Source of the DNA: Denitrificimonas caeni
Lineage (GTDB): Bacteria; Pseudomonadota; Gammaproteobacteria; Pseudomonadales; Pseudomonadaceae
Direction of reading: 5' to 3'
Length of the DNA: 59,337 bases
NCBI RefSeq assembly: GCF_905120345.1
Contig: NZ_CAJHOA010000010.1
Location: forward strand, 1-59,337
Shown: one piece after another, positions 47,694 to 57,352 of the stretch
How the letters are laid out: each line of letters starts with the position of its first letter
How positions within the stretch are numbered: the first letter of the stretch is position 1
Notes under the pieces: model-generated
Told to the model about the DNA's origin: nothing
The model's database searches: none
What the model saw: only the letters and a program-made list of their open reading frames with translations
Position numbers and translations under genes: made by a program

Positions 47694-48386
47694 TTAAGCT
47701 GGGCTGACTTCAAGTACTTCAATGTGTGTCAGAGTCAGATAATGCCAGCGTACTTGCACATCGTAAAACCTGACCCCATAGATACGCTCAGGCGCTGGTT
47801 GCTGATACGCCGGCCGTGGATCTTGCGCCAAGCACTGCTCAATCAGATCCACCAGTGGTTGCTCTAAGCGTTGCGCATGCTGCTCAGCGTGTTGTAGAGC
47901 GATCATCTGCCAGCCCACTTGAACCCGCGTGGGAGCGCTATCGGCAATCGCATTGTGAGCTGTAGGTACGCTATCGGCATAGGGTACATAGGGTTTGATA
48001 TCCAACACCGGTGTGCCATCCAATAAATCTATCCCTGAAATCCATAAGCGCCCAGCTTCTGCACGCTCTAAGCGCACAGCTGATTGGCCTATACCATTGG
48101 GGCGATGCGTCGCACGACTGGCAAACACGCCAATACTTTTATTGCCGCCCAAACGGGGTGGACGCACTTTTAAGCGTGGTGTGTTTTCTAGGGTTTTATG
48201 GAAGAGAAATATCACCCAGATATGGCTGACCTCTTCTAAACCGGCGATGGCGTCTGCTTGATCATAAGGAGGCAAGAGCTCAATGCAACCCTGTGCGGCA
48301 GGAGCTAAGAGAGGTTGGCGAGGAATGGCAAACTTTTCTTTAAAGCAGGAACGTACATAGCCGATAGGGCTGAGCGTATAAGACAT
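47694..48386 (-). CDS. trmO: tRNA (N6-threonylcarbamoyladenosine37-N6)-methyltransferase
   Basis: A 230-residue SAM-dependent methyltransferase of the TrmO/YaeB family: SPIGYVRSCFKEKFAIPRQ at the start, GLEEVSHIWVIFLFH, RPPRLGGNKSIGVFASRATHRPNGIGQS and LDGTPVLDIKPYVPYAD. It methylates t6A37 of tRNAs reading threonine codons. Start ATG 48386 has GGAGACAG upstream. Confidence 0.93.
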   Translation of the reverse strand: MSYTLSPIGYVRSCFKEKFAIPRQPLLAPAAQGCIELLPPYDQADAIAGLEEVSHIWVIFLFHKTLENTPRLKVRPPRLGGNKSIGVFASRATHRPNGIGQSAVRLERAEAGRLWISGIDLLDGTPVLDIKPYVPYADSVPTAHNAIADSAPTRVQVGWQMIALQHAEQHAQRLEQPLVDLIEQCLAQDPRPAYQQPAPERIYGVRFYDVQVRWHYLTLTHIEVLEVSPA

Positions 48387-48439
48387 GCTGCTGTCTCCGT
48401 AGCGATTGACGCTGCAGCTGAGCAGCAGCGTCAATCAGG

Positions 48440-51304
48440 TTAGCCAGCGACCAGTACGCGTACTGCTTCAAGGCGTAACGCTGCTTTAGAAAACATGCTT
48501 AAGCCTTGTTCTTTATAGGCGTGTAAGGTGTCGATTTCCTCATCGCGGACACTGGGGTTGATGGCTTGCAGAGCTGTCAGACGTGCAATCTCTTCATCCA
48601 TGCTGGCAGTGAAGGCCGCACTGGCTTGGGCAACGCGCTCGTTATGGCGTGGTTGCATGGTGGCTTGCGCATTGTCGACTAAACGCAATAATGTATCACG
48701 TTGCGCGCGAGCAAATTTGCTCGCACTGGAGCGTGGCACGCTTTCTAATTGCTCATTGAGCGTCGCAAAGCTGACGCGGTTGGCCAGGTCATTGCCTTTG
48801 TCATCCAACAAACAACGCAGGGCAATAGGCGGTAAGAAGCGTCCGAGTTGTAAATGCTTCGGCGCAATCGCTTCGCTGACATACAACAATTCCAACAGCA
48901 TCGTGCCAGCTTTAATGGCTTTGTTTTTTAACAGAGCGACAGCGGTGTTGCCCATTGAACCTGACAACACTAAATCCATACCACCTTGCACCATTGGGTG
49001 TTCCCAAGTGATAAATTGCATGTCTTCACGACTCAGCGCCAATTCACGATCATAGGTGATGGTGACCGCTTCATCGTCGCCGAGCGGGAAGCTGGCATCG
49101 AGCATTTTTTCGCTTGGACGTAAAATCAGTGCGTTATCCGAATGGTCTTCACTATCAATCCCAAAGGCATTGAACAGCTGTTCCATATACATCGGTAGAG
49201 CAAAGGTGTCATCTTGCTCTGCAATGGCCTCCACTAAAGCCTGTCCACGTCCGGAACCGCTGGAGTTGATTTCCAAAAGACGGTCACGGCCTTTTTCCAT
49301 TTCGCTTTCCAGTTGTACACGTGCAGCACTGGCACTCGCCAACAAGGCCTGCCAAGCTGTTTCATCGTCTTCATCCTGCTGCAACAGCGCTTCTAGCGGT
49401 TCCGCAAATTGCAGTTGTAAGGCATTGCCAGTAGGGCAGGTCGATAAAAATGCATTCAGCGCGTGCTGATACCATTCAAAGACGCGTTGTTGCGCGGTAC
49501 CAGTTAAGTAGGGCACATGGATTTCAATGGTGTGCTGTTGACCAATTCGGTCAAGACGGCCAATTCGTTGCTCAAGCAAGTCAGGGTGCAGAGGTAAATC
49601 AAATAAGACTAAGTGATGGCTGAATTGGAAGTTACGGCCTTCACTGCCAATTTCTGAACAGAACAGCACTTGCGCGCCAAACTCATCATCGGCAAACCAA
49701 GCAGCCGCACGGTCACGCTCGATAATACTCATACCTTCATGGAAGGTTGTCGCTGGAATGCCACTACGAATACGCAGTGCATCACCGAGATCCAAAGCCG
49801 TTTCGGCATGAGCGCAAATGACCAATACTTTTTCTTGCTTAAGGTTCTTCAGAGTTTCCAGCAGCCAGTCCACACGGGGATCAAAGCGCCACCAGTGTTG
49901 TTTGCTCTCGGACTCGTCGGATTCGTTTATTGGTCCGTCGACATATATTTCAGGGTACAGTTGAGCGTGCAAATCATCAGGATTATTTAGGTATTGCGCA
50001 GGGTAGGACAACGGCGCCGCATGCAGTTTGCGCTCAGGGAATCCAGAAATCGCTGCACGGGTATTACGAAATAACAAACGTCCGGTGCCGTGACGGTCTA
50101 ACAGTTCGCGAATCAAACGCGGCGCTGCTTGCTGATCGCCGGCATTAAAGGCGCTGATCAACACTTGGCTATCATCGCCTAAAAATTCTTGGATAGTCTG
50201 TTGCGCACTGTTGCTTAACTGCTGTTGCTCCAGCAGCTCACGCACCGCGTCGGCAATGGCTTGGTAGTGTTGGCTTTCTTCACGGAAAGCCGCTAAGTCA
50301 TGGAAACGGTGTGGGTCAAGCAGGCGTAGGCGAGCAAAGTGACTGTCTTGCCCGAGTTGCTCAGGAGTCGCTGTGAGCAAGAGAACGCTGGGAATAAGAG
50401 TGGCCAAGGTTTCTACCAACTGGTAGGCAGGACTCGACTGCTCAGGGTGCCAAACTAAGTGATGCGCTTCATCGACCACCAAAATATCCCAGTCACAGCT
50501 GCACAAGGCTGCTTGCGCGCGCTCATCCTCGACCAGCCAATTCATTGCCACTAAAGCGATTTGGCAGTCTTCAAAGGGGTTGTCAGCGTCGCTGGCGAGA
50601 AAACGTTGCGCATCAAAGAGGGCTACATCCAAATTAAAGCGCCTGCGCATTTCGACTAACCACTGATGTTGCAGTGTTTCCGGTACCATTAATAAGACAC
50701 GGCTGGCACGGCCACCGAGGAGCTGACGATGGATAATCAAACCCGCTTCGATAGTTTTACCCAGACCCACTTCATCGGCGAGGAGCACGCGAGGGGCAAT
50801 TCGATCGGCGACTTCTTGAGCAATGTGTAGCTGGTGTGCAATGGGCTGTGCACGAGCACCAGCCAGACCCCAAAGATTTGACTGTTGTAGCTCACTGTTA
50901 TGTTGCAGCGAGTTATAGCGCAAGGTAAACCAAGGTAAAGGATCGACTTGTCCGGCGACTAAACGATCACTGGCCATCCGAAATTGAATAAAATTGGACA
51001 GTTGTGTTTCTGGCAATATGCATTCATCGTTTTGACTGTTGAAGCCCAAATAAATCAGTAAACCGTCGACTTCAGTAACTTCACGGACAGTCATAGTCCA
51101 GCTTTCAAAGTGACTGATTTCATCACCAGGCACAAAGCGCACGCGGGTTAAGGGGGCATTGCGCTGCGAGTATTGACGGGTTTCCCCAGTGGCAGGATAG
51201 AGGATGGTCAGTAGGCGACCATCACAAGTAAGAACGGTACCAAGGCCTTGTTCTGCCTCGCCGTCACTGATCCATCGTTGTCCCGGTTGATACTGCTGCG
51301 TCAT
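48440..51304 (-). CDS. rapA: RNA polymerase-associated ATPase RapA (HepA)
   Basis: A 954-residue Swi2/Snf2 ATPase that recycles RNA polymerase. It has two N-terminal Tudor-like domains ([19 protein letters not shown]), Walker [15 protein letters not shown], the DEAH box in [27 protein letters not shown], and helicase motif [11 protein letters not shown]. Start at ATG 51304. Ends 53 bases before trmO. Confidence 0.95.
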   Translation of the reverse strand: MTQQYQPGQRWISDGEAEQGLGTVLTCDGRLLTILYPATGETRQYSQRNAPLTRVRFVPGDEISHFESWTMTVREVTEVDGLLIYLGFNSQNDECILPETQLSNFIQFRMASDRLVAGQVDPLPWFTLRYNSLQHNSELQQSNLWGLAGARAQPIAHQLHIAQEVADRIAPRVLLADEVGLGKTIEAGLIIHRQLLGGRASRVLLMVPETLQHQWLVEMRRRFNLDVALFDAQRFLASDADNPFEDCQIALVAMNWLVEDERAQAALCSCDWDILVVDEAHHLVWHPEQSSPAYQLVETLATLIPSVLLLTATPEQLGQDSHFARLRLLDPHRFHDLAAFREESQHYQAIADAVRELLEQQQLSNSAQQTIQEFLGDDSQVLISAFNAGDQQAAPRLIRELLDRHGTGRLLFRNTRAAISGFPERKLHAAPLSYPAQYLNNPDDLHAQLYPEIYVDGPINESDESESKQHWWRFDPRVDWLLETLKNLKQEKVLVICAHAETALDLGDALRIRSGIPATTFHEGMSIIERDRAAAWFADDEFGAQVLFCSEIGSEGRNFQFSHHLVLFDLPLHPDLLEQRIGRLDRIGQQHTIEIHVPYLTGTAQQRVFEWYQHALNAFLSTCPTGNALQLQFAEPLEALLQQDEDDETAWQALLASASAARVQLESEMEKGRDRLLEINSSGSGRGQALVEAIAEQDDTFALPMYMEQLFNAFGIDSEDHSDNALILRPSEKMLDASFPLGDDEAVTITYDRELALSREDMQFITWEHPMVQGGMDLVLSGSMGNTAVALLKNKAIKAGTMLLELLYVSEAIAPKHLQLGRFLPPIALRCLLDDKGNDLANRVSFATLNEQLESVPRSSASKFARAQRDTLLRLVDNAQATMQPRHNERVAQASAAFTASMDEEIARLTALQAINPSVRDEEIDTLHAYKEQGLSMFSKAALRLEAVRVLVAG

Positions 51305-51461
51305 GCTTGTCTCCGCGTGATGTAAAAAGCGCGCTATGATAACGGATACTTGCGCATAGGACACGTTTGAATCGTCTGACACTGCGCAAAGTTATCCACG
51401 AGACAATGTATTCGCGACTGGTTATAGTGCAGATTGCATACTTATCGCAGGAGTGCCCAAG

Positions 51462-51758
51462 ATGCTGCCCCCCATCCCCCAAGGCTTGGTGCCTGTGACG
51501 TCGCAGCAAGACGAAGTGAAACCTAAACCGGCTATTGCACCGGTAACGCCGGTACAGGAAAGTGCTAAAACCAGTGCGCTAGGTGTCGAAAAAGATAATA
51601 TCTCTGCCGCCCAGGAGCGTGCCCGTGAAGAGCAACGTCGACGACAACAGCGACAGCAGCAGGCTGAACCCGAACTCGAAGTAGAGTTGCCTGCTACAGA
51701 GCATAAAGATACCAGCGAGTTATCGCGTAAGGGGTTATGGGTGGATCTAAAGGTTTAG
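51462..51758 (+). CDS. Small hypothetical protein, coiled-coil and low complexity
   Basis: A 98-residue protein: a proline-rich N-terminal part (LPPIPQGLVPV), then a charged helix of arginine and glutamine (AREEQRRRQQRQQQA), then an acidic tail ending GLWVDLKV. No signal peptide. The GCAGGAG before it fits ATG 51462. It is divergent from rapA, as a similar gene is in Pseudomonas. Function unknown. Confidence 0.7.
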   Translation: MLPPIPQGLVPVTSQQDEVKPKPAIAPVTPVQESAKTSALGVEKDNISAAQERAREEQRRRQQRQQQAEPELEVELPATEHKDTSELSRKGLWVDLKV

Positions 51759-51823
51759 CTGAGCATCATGTCAGACTTAACGACTGCAGTAGATCGCTTT
51801 GAATATCAGTAACAGGTGCCAAT

Positions 51824-51994
51824 ATGAGTAATGAGACGCTAGAAAATATTATTGATTTGTCGACTGAACGTGCACGGCGTGTGCATGATTTAGATGAAAA
51901 ACGCTTACAAGGTGTTCGTGCGGCTTTTATAAAAGTACTGCCTCTGCCATCCATCCTTGCTAAGGCGAAGAAAAAACCTAAGAAAAAACGTTAA
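51824..51994 (+). CDS. Small basic hypothetical protein
   Basis: A 56-residue protein (MSNETLENIIDLSTERARRV... ending in a lysine-rich KKKPKKKR tail). The composition is natural, with a CAGG sequence upstream. The basic tail suggests nucleic-acid contact. It lies 65 bases after the preceding small gene. Not identified. Confidence 0.6.
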   Translation: MSNETLENIIDLSTERARRVHDLDEKRLQGVRAAFIKVLPLPSILAKAKKKPKKKR

Positions 51995-52050
51995 ATTTGG
52001 ACCTTAATGCCACAATTTCCGTGCTTTGATTGCAATCTAGTGTAGATCTA

Positions 52051-52092
52051 TTGACCTCTGTCAATGAGTTGTTGGGTATTGTGACGTATCTT
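52051..52092 (+). promoter_or_regulatory. ANR/FNR box and class II promoter
   Basis: TTGACCTCTGTCAA (52051-52064) fits the ANR/FNR consensus TTGAY-N4-RTCAA exactly. A -10-like TATCTT lies at 52087-52092, placing the box centre at about -41.5, the spacing of oxygen-limited class II activation. The CcoM-like peptide gene is next. Confidence 0.75.
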
Positions 52093-52128
52093 AATAGGCA
52101 GTTAACTTAGAAGCGTGAGGAGATGGCA

Positions 52129-52245
52129 ATGTTTATGGATGTAGTGGTTTTCGCAGGCATCGGTACAGTCGCCCTTATGGTCGCCTTCTTCTTTGGACTT
52201 TACTATTTCGTTAGAAAAGAAGAACAGAATCGCAAGTCAAACTGA
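52129..52245 (+). CDS. ccoM: CcoM-like single-helix membrane peptide
   Basis: A 38-residue peptide: one hydrophobic helix (DVVVFAGIGTVALMVAFFFG), then a short basic tail. It resembles CcoM, a small subunit of the cbb3 oxidase described in Pseudomonas stutzeri, which begins MFVD-type, by memory rather than by alignment. The ANR box ahead and the good GAGGAG support low-oxygen expression and a real gene. The cbb3 catalytic genes are not in the window. Confidence 0.55.
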   Translation: MFMDVVVFAGIGTVALMVAFFFGLYYFVRKEEQNRKSN

Positions 52246-52279
52246 TCTTTTTTAACAGCACGAGCACGCAAGGCAATTT

Positions 52280-52305
52280 GGGCAACTTAGGTTGCCCTTT
52301 TTTTT
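52280..52305 (+). terminator. Terminator after the CcoM-like gene
   Basis: GGGCAAC and GTTGCCC pair around TTAG and are followed by eight T. A strong Rho-independent terminator. Confidence 0.92.
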
Positions 52306-52369
52306 GTCTGCTGTTTGCCATAACGTTCGTTGCCGCGTCTGAATCAGTAAAGCAGATTCAGACCTTTTC

Positions 52370-55300
52370 TTAATTGGGTATATGACGGTTAATCAGTGCA
52401 CGTAACGCAGCAGGTTTTACCGGCTTTGCTAAAAAGCTAAGGCCTGCTGCATGGACTTGACTGACCAGTTCCGGACGCCCATCAGCGCTGATCACAATCC
52501 CAGGAATAGGTGTATTAATTTCCTGGCGTAGCCACGTCATCAGAGCAATACCAGTATCACCACCGTCTAAGTGGAAATCGACTAAAGCTATGTCAGGGTT
52601 GGCAGCTTCTTCGAGAATAGTTCGGCACCCTTCACGGTTGCTGGCCGTTAGGACCTCGCAACCCCAGCGCGATAATAAGCTGTGCATACCCGCTAAGATG
52701 CTACTTTCATTATCAACACAGAGTATGCGTAAACCTGCTAAGGGTTGCGCCGCATAATTATCTTTTTTAGTTGGCTCAATGGTTTTATTCAGCACGCCGC
52801 GGTACATCGGTACTGTGATGCTAAATACACTGCCTTTCTCTAGCCAAGAGCGCACTTCAATGTGGTGGTTTAGTACTTTACTAAGACCGTCAGCAATGGC
52901 CAGCCCTAGACCCAAACCTTTTTCTTCTCGTGTTTGGTGGCTGTCGAGACGTTTAAACTCTTCAAAAATAAACTGTAGCTTATCTTCGGGAATGCCTTGG
53001 CCTCGGTCCCAAACGTCAATACGCACGTGTTCGCCTTGACGGCGCACACCAAGCAAGACGTTGCCATTGGCATAGCGAAAGGCATTGGTGAGAAAATTCT
53101 GCACAATACGGCGCAGTAATCTGGGGTCACTGATGATATTTAGCGAGGTGCTGCGTAAGCGAAAATCAATCCCTTGCTGTTCAGCCAGAGCAGTAAATTC
53201 AGCACCTAAGGCTTCAAGCCAAGGTCCAAGGGCAAAAGGTTGACAATGCGGAGTGATACGGCCGCTTTCTAAGCGAGAAATATCCAGCAGGTCACTGATT
53301 AGATCTTCGGCTGAACGCAGAGAACTGTCTAGATTTTTTACCAGTTCTTGTGCATCTTCAGGCAGTGCGTCTTGGTGTGAGAGCGCAGCAGAGAAAAGAC
53401 GAGCAGCATTTAAGGGTTGCATTAAGTCATGGCTGACGGCTGCTAAAAAACGGGTTTTAGACTGGTTCGCGCTTTCAGCAACATGCTTAGCCTCACTGAG
53501 GGCAATGTTTAATTGTGATAATTCATGAGTACGTTCGCTAACGCGTTGCTCAAGGCTTTCATTGGCTTCTTTTAAAGCGTGTTCAGCTTCACGGAAAGCG
53601 GTAATGTCGGTAAAACTCATCACGAAACCGCCGCCAGGCATAGGATTGCCGATCAGTTCAATCACACGGCCATTAGGAAACAAGCGTTCTGACGTGTGGG
53701 CAGTGCCTTGACGCATCCAGTACAGTCGTTTGTTGACATGCGCATCAGCGTTGCCCGGTCCGCAAAGACCATGCTGAGCATTATGGCGAATAATGTCGGC
53801 GATAGGACGGCCCACTTGAATCAAGTCATCGGGATAATTAAACAGCTTTAAATAGCGACTATTCCATGCGACTAGACGCAATGAGCGATCAACGACGCTA
53901 ATGCCCTGAGTAATGTTTTCAATAGCGCCCTGCAGCAATGTGCGGTTGAACTGTAACACTTCGGACGCTTCGCCAACGATGCGTACCACATCCTCGACGT
54001 ACATTTCACGACCCTCAATCGCTGCTTTAACAACAACACGGGTTGATGACGCACCTAAAACACCCGTGAGTAGGCGCTCTGTGTGAGCCACCCATTCACT
54101 GCTGGCGGTTTCTGCTGGATTAAATCCCGAGCCTTTTTTATAGGCGAAGCGAATAAAGCTTTGCTTGGCGCGGTCTTCGCCAACGAAGCGTCCTGCTAAG
54201 GTGAGTAGGTCGTTGATTTGGACGGTAAATGTTTGACGGCTACCCACATGTTGGCCAATAAAGCGACTGGCTTGCCAATGCTCTGAAACCCGGGTCTTCG
54301 AAAATAGAGATACCAGCACAAAGAGTAAAAAGTTTCCGCTTAACGACAGTAAAACACCAAGAGTTAAGGGGTCGATTGGCAGGCCAAAGGGATTGTTAGA
54401 CAACCACATAAGACCTGGGAAGGATGCTAAGGACCAATCCATGCTGCTAGCAATCAAAGGTAAAATCAGCGTATAAAGCCACAAGAGTGAGCCTGCAATG
54501 AGGCCGGCAAAAACGCCTTGGCGGTTGGCTTGCTTCCAAATTAATGCGCCCAGCATAGCTGGCGCAAGTTGTGTCAGCGCAGCAAAGGCAATCTGCCCGA
54601 TAGTGGCAAGACTGGTGTTGGCGCCTAATAAGCGGTAACTGGTATAAGCCAGTAATAAAATAATGATAATACTCAGACGCCGAGCGGTCAGCATCCAATA
54701 GCGGAATGCTTCAAAAGGGCGATCAGTGGTGCGTGCAGCCAGCATGGATGGCAGTAAAATGTGGTTGGAAATCATAATCGATAAGGTGACGGCCGCGACA
54801 ATCACCATGCCGGTTGCTGCTGAAGCCCCACCAATAAAGGCCAAAATAGCTAAAGTTGGATTACCTTCGGCAAGAGGCAGACTAATAACAAATGAGTCAG
54901 GCACAACGGATGCAGGCAAACGTAACTGCCCCGCAAGAGCAATCGGGATAACAAATAGTGCGACAAGAAGTAGGTAAACAGGGAACACCCAACGCGCTAT
55001 ACGTAAGTCTTTATAGTCATTGTTTTCCACTACCGTGACATGAAATTGTCGCGGTAAAGTATAAATAGCCATCATGGCCACACAGGTTTGTACAATCATT
55101 GCTGGCCAGTTGGTCGCTTCATTCCAATACGCTTCGAGCTTTGGCGCTTCTTTTGCCTGTTGCCATAAATCACCCACGCCATTATAGAGTCCAAAAATAA
55201 CGAACAGGCCAACAGCCATAAATGCCATCAGCTTTACTAGAGATTCAAAAGCAATAGCAAACATTAAGCCGCGGTGGTGTTCGGTCACATCTAAGTTACG

Positions 55301-55834
55301 CGTGCCAAATAAAATGGTAAATAAGGCTAGAGCAACGGTGACAATAAGAGCTGTATCTTGTGCGTGCATCCCTGTTGAGTTAGCTGAGCTGCCGGTTAGT
55401 AAGTTGACGCCGAGGACAATACCTTTCAGTTGTAGGGCGATATAGGGTAATACACCAACCGCAGCAATTAGAGTGACCACAACGGCTAAACGTTGTGATT
55501 TTCCATAGCGCGCGGCAATAAAGTCAGCTATTGAGGTGATGTTTTCTTGCTTGCTGATGATGACCATTTTTTTTAGCACCCAAGGCGCCAACGTCAGTAG
55601 CAATATAGGACCGATATAAATAGGTAAGAAAGACCAGATTTGCTCAGCCGCTTGACCCACAGAACCAAAAAACGTCCAGCTACTGCAATACACTGCCAGC
55701 GATAAACTGTAGATAGTTGAGCGCATGCGCGGACTGATAGTTGTGCCGCGGCGATCGCCGTAAAATGCAATAGCAAATAGAATTGCCATATAGGCCAGCG
55801 CGACCAGAGCGATAAGTCCTGTGGAAATTGACAT
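52370..55834 (-). CDS. SSF-domain hybrid sensor histidine kinase/response regulator
   Basis: A 1,154-residue membrane protein. Residues 1 to about 520 form a sodium/solute symporter-like domain of about 13 helices; a PAS-containing linker follows (GISVVDRSLRLVAWN), then a coiled coil, HisKA with the phosphoacceptor in AAVSHDLMQPLNA near residue 800, an ATPase domain (NFLTNAFRYANGN; DRGQGIPEDK; KGLGLGLAIADG) and a C-terminal receiver with D in ALVDFHLDGG near residue 1086. The layout is like CbrA-related hybrid kinases of Pseudomonas such as PA3271. The substrate sensed is unknown. I start at ATG 55834; frame open to 55852. Confidence 0.93.
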   Translation of the reverse strand: MSISTGLIALVALAYMAILFAIAFYGDRRGTTISPRMRSTIYSLSLAVYCSSWTFFGSVGQAAEQIWSFLPIYIGPILLLTLAPWVLKKMVIISKQENITSIADFIAARYGKSQRLAVVVTLIAAVGVLPYIALQLKGIVLGVNLLTGSSANSTGMHAQDTALIVTVALALFTILFGTRNLDVTEHHRGLMFAIAFESLVKLMAFMAVGLFVIFGLYNGVGDLWQQAKEAPKLEAYWNEATNWPAMIVQTCVAMMAIYTLPRQFHVTVVENNDYKDLRIARWVFPVYLLLVALFVIPIALAGQLRLPASVVPDSFVISLPLAEGNPTLAILAFIGGASAATGMVIVAAVTLSIMISNHILLPSMLAARTTDRPFEAFRYWMLTARRLSIIIILLLAYTSYRLLGANTSLATIGQIAFAALTQLAPAMLGALIWKQANRQGVFAGLIAGSLLWLYTLILPLIASSMDWSLASFPGLMWLSNNPFGLPIDPLTLGVLLSLSGNFLLFVLVSLFSKTRVSEHWQASRFIGQHVGSRQTFTVQINDLLTLAGRFVGEDRAKQSFIRFAYKKGSGFNPAETASSEWVAHTERLLTGVLGASSTRVVVKAAIEGREMYVEDVVRIVGEASEVLQFNRTLLQGAIENITQGISVVDRSLRLVAWNSRYLKLFNYPDDLIQVGRPIADIIRHNAQHGLCGPGNADAHVNKRLYWMRQGTAHTSERLFPNGRVIELIGNPMPGGGFVMSFTDITAFREAEHALKEANESLEQRVSERTHELSQLNIALSEAKHVAESANQSKTRFLAAVSHDLMQPLNAARLFSAALSHQDALPEDAQELVKNLDSSLRSAEDLISDLLDISRLESGRITPHCQPFALGPWLEALGAEFTALAEQQGIDFRLRSTSLNIISDPRLLRRIVQNFLTNAFRYANGNVLLGVRRQGEHVRIDVWDRGQGIPEDKLQFIFEEFKRLDSHQTREEKGLGLGLAIADGLSKVLNHHIEVRSWLEKGSVFSITVPMYRGVLNKTIEPTKKDNYAAQPLAGLRILCVDNESSILAGMHSLLSRWGCEVLTASNREGCRTILEEAANPDIALVDFHLDGGDTGIALMTWLRQEINTPIPGIVISADGRPELVSQVHAAGLSFLAKPVKPAALRALINRHIPN

Positions 55835-56124
55835 TAACCTGACCTGAAACATGAATAAGATAGGATCATATTAAGGAAAACTGTTGCTATAAGATAGCGT
55901 GTACAGGTACTGATGCTTACGCGTGTTGTCGTTAATAAGGTCACCAGTAAGCAATGTATATACAGTCATGTGTTGGACCAGCTGAACTGTTTCAATTGAT
56001 TTTATGGCGATTTAATAATACTGGGCGATCACTGCAGTATTTGCTGCGTTGACAGAAGGGGCGCGTTGGTTTTTATTTTGTAATTGCCAACATAGGATAG
56101 AAACACGGCGTAGATGACCGTTGC

Positions 56125-56568
56125 TTATTTTTCTAGCGAGCTGTGGCATATAAATGCCATAGCAATTAATGATTTGTGTTGTTGGTAGCGTGCCAAGCGG
56201 CCACTTAAAGACTCAGGTAAATCCTGTGTCTGTCTAAACCCCAAAGAACCGTAAAAGCCTCTTAAGTCAGGATGACAGAACAACCAAATTGGCGAGTGTT
56301 GATAAGCGACTTGGAGGTGTCGTATTAAAAAACTAGCAACACCTTGTTGGCGATGTTCTGGAGCGGTAAGTAAACTGGTTAACCAGTATCCGTCAGCTAT
56401 AGGTGAAAGACAGACGCCCGCAATAATTGATGGTGCGCGTACCACCCAGGCATCTGCTTGCTGGGTCATACGCATTGGGCTGTTGTGGCTACGATAAAAC
56501 TTACGTAATAGAGTATGCTGATTTTCAGCTAAGCATTGAGCGCTAAAATTTGTAGAGTGTTGATCCAT
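56125..56568 (-). CDS. GNAT family acetyltransferase
   Basis: A 147-residue acetyltransferase with the acetyl-CoA pyrophosphate-binding loop in TAPEHRQQGVASFLIRHL and HPDLRGFYGSLGFRQTQDL typical of the family. The substrate is not inferable. ATG 56568 gives MDQHSTNFS; ATG 56583 is also in frame and neither has a strong ribosome binding site. It lies upstream of the hybrid kinase on the same strand. Confidence 0.85.
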   Translation of the reverse strand: MDQHSTNFSAQCLAENQHTLLRKFYRSHNSPMRMTQQADAWVVRAPSIIAGVCLSPIADGYWLTSLLTAPEHRQQGVASFLIRHLQVAYQHSPIWLFCHPDLRGFYGSLGFRQTQDLPESLSGRLARYQQHKSLIAMAFICHSSLEK

Positions 56569-56644
56569 TATCGGCACCATCATTTTAATAGCTAAAGCAT
56601 ACTTTATTAATCACTCGCTTGGAGTGTCTGCTTTTAGAGGTGTT

Positions 56645-57352
56645 ATGAGTACGGTTTTAATCGTTGAAGATGATGAGCGTTTAGCGCAGCTCACCTGTGA
56701 GTACCTCGAGGCGCAAGGTTTTCTCGTGCTGCTGGAAAGTGATGGTTATTTAGCCGTGCAAAGAATTCTTAACGAGCAGCCAGATTTAGTTGTTTTAGAC
56801 TTAATGCTGCCGGGACTCGATGGCTTTTCAATTTGCCGCAGTGTGCGACCTGAGTATAAAGGACCTATCCTGATGCTAACCGCACGTACCGACGATGCTG
56901 ATCAAGTTCAAGGCTTTGAGGATGGGGCAGATGATTATGTCTGCAAACCGGTGCGTCCAGCCGTCCTGTTAGCACGCATTAAAGCGTTATTGCGCCGTGC
57001 AGATACTATTGATGCTGCTAGAGCAACCTCAGGCGTGCTGAGCTTTGGTCGGCTGACGATTGATCATGCTCGACGCAGTGCATTCTTAGGCGATAAATAT
57101 ATTGATTTAACGGGTGCTGAGTTTGATTTGCTCTGGTTACTCGCGAGCAATGCTGGGACACCGCTGTCGAGAGAGGTGATTTTCAGTGAGCTGCGCGGCA
57201 TTGAGTACGATGGTGTTGATCGTTCTATTGATGTGCGTATCTCACGCATCCGGCCACGCATTGGTGATGATGGCGAGCAACCTCGAGTGATAAAAACCAT
57301 TCGTAATAAAGGCTACTTATTTGTACGCGAAGCCGCGCAAGAGTTGTTGTGA
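56645..57352 (+). CDS. rstA: OmpR-type response regulator (RstA-like)
   Basis: A 235-residue regulator with an N-terminal receiver (LIVEDDERL; phosphoacceptor in LVVLDLMLPGLDGF; KP at VCKPVRP) and a C-terminal winged helix (IDLTGAEFDLLWLLASNAG; VDVRISRIRP; IRNKGYLF). Start ATG 56645 with GAGGTG. It overlaps the kinase gene by four bases. The RstA identity is by similarity to the neighbour. Confidence 0.85.
   Translation: MSTVLIVEDDERLAQLTCEYLEAQGFLVLLESDGYLAVQRILNEQPDLVVLDLMLPGLDGFSICRSVRPEYKGPILMLTARTDDADQVQGFEDGADDYVCKPVRPAVLLARIKALLRRADTIDAARATSGVLSFGRLTIDHARRSAFLGDKYIDLTGAEFDLLWLLASNAGTPLSREVIFSELRGIEYDGVDRSIDVRISRIRPRIGDDGEQPRVIKTIRNKGYLFVREAAQELL

Noticed and set aside
47652-47867. Plus-strand frame overlapping the end of trmO
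   Set aside because: Mostly antisense to trmO, with no upstream signal; not lolE-like.
52370-55834. Sodium/solute symporter annotation for the N-terminal part alone
   Set aside because: The frame continues without interruption into PAS, kinase and receiver domains, so it is one hybrid sensor rather than a transporter.
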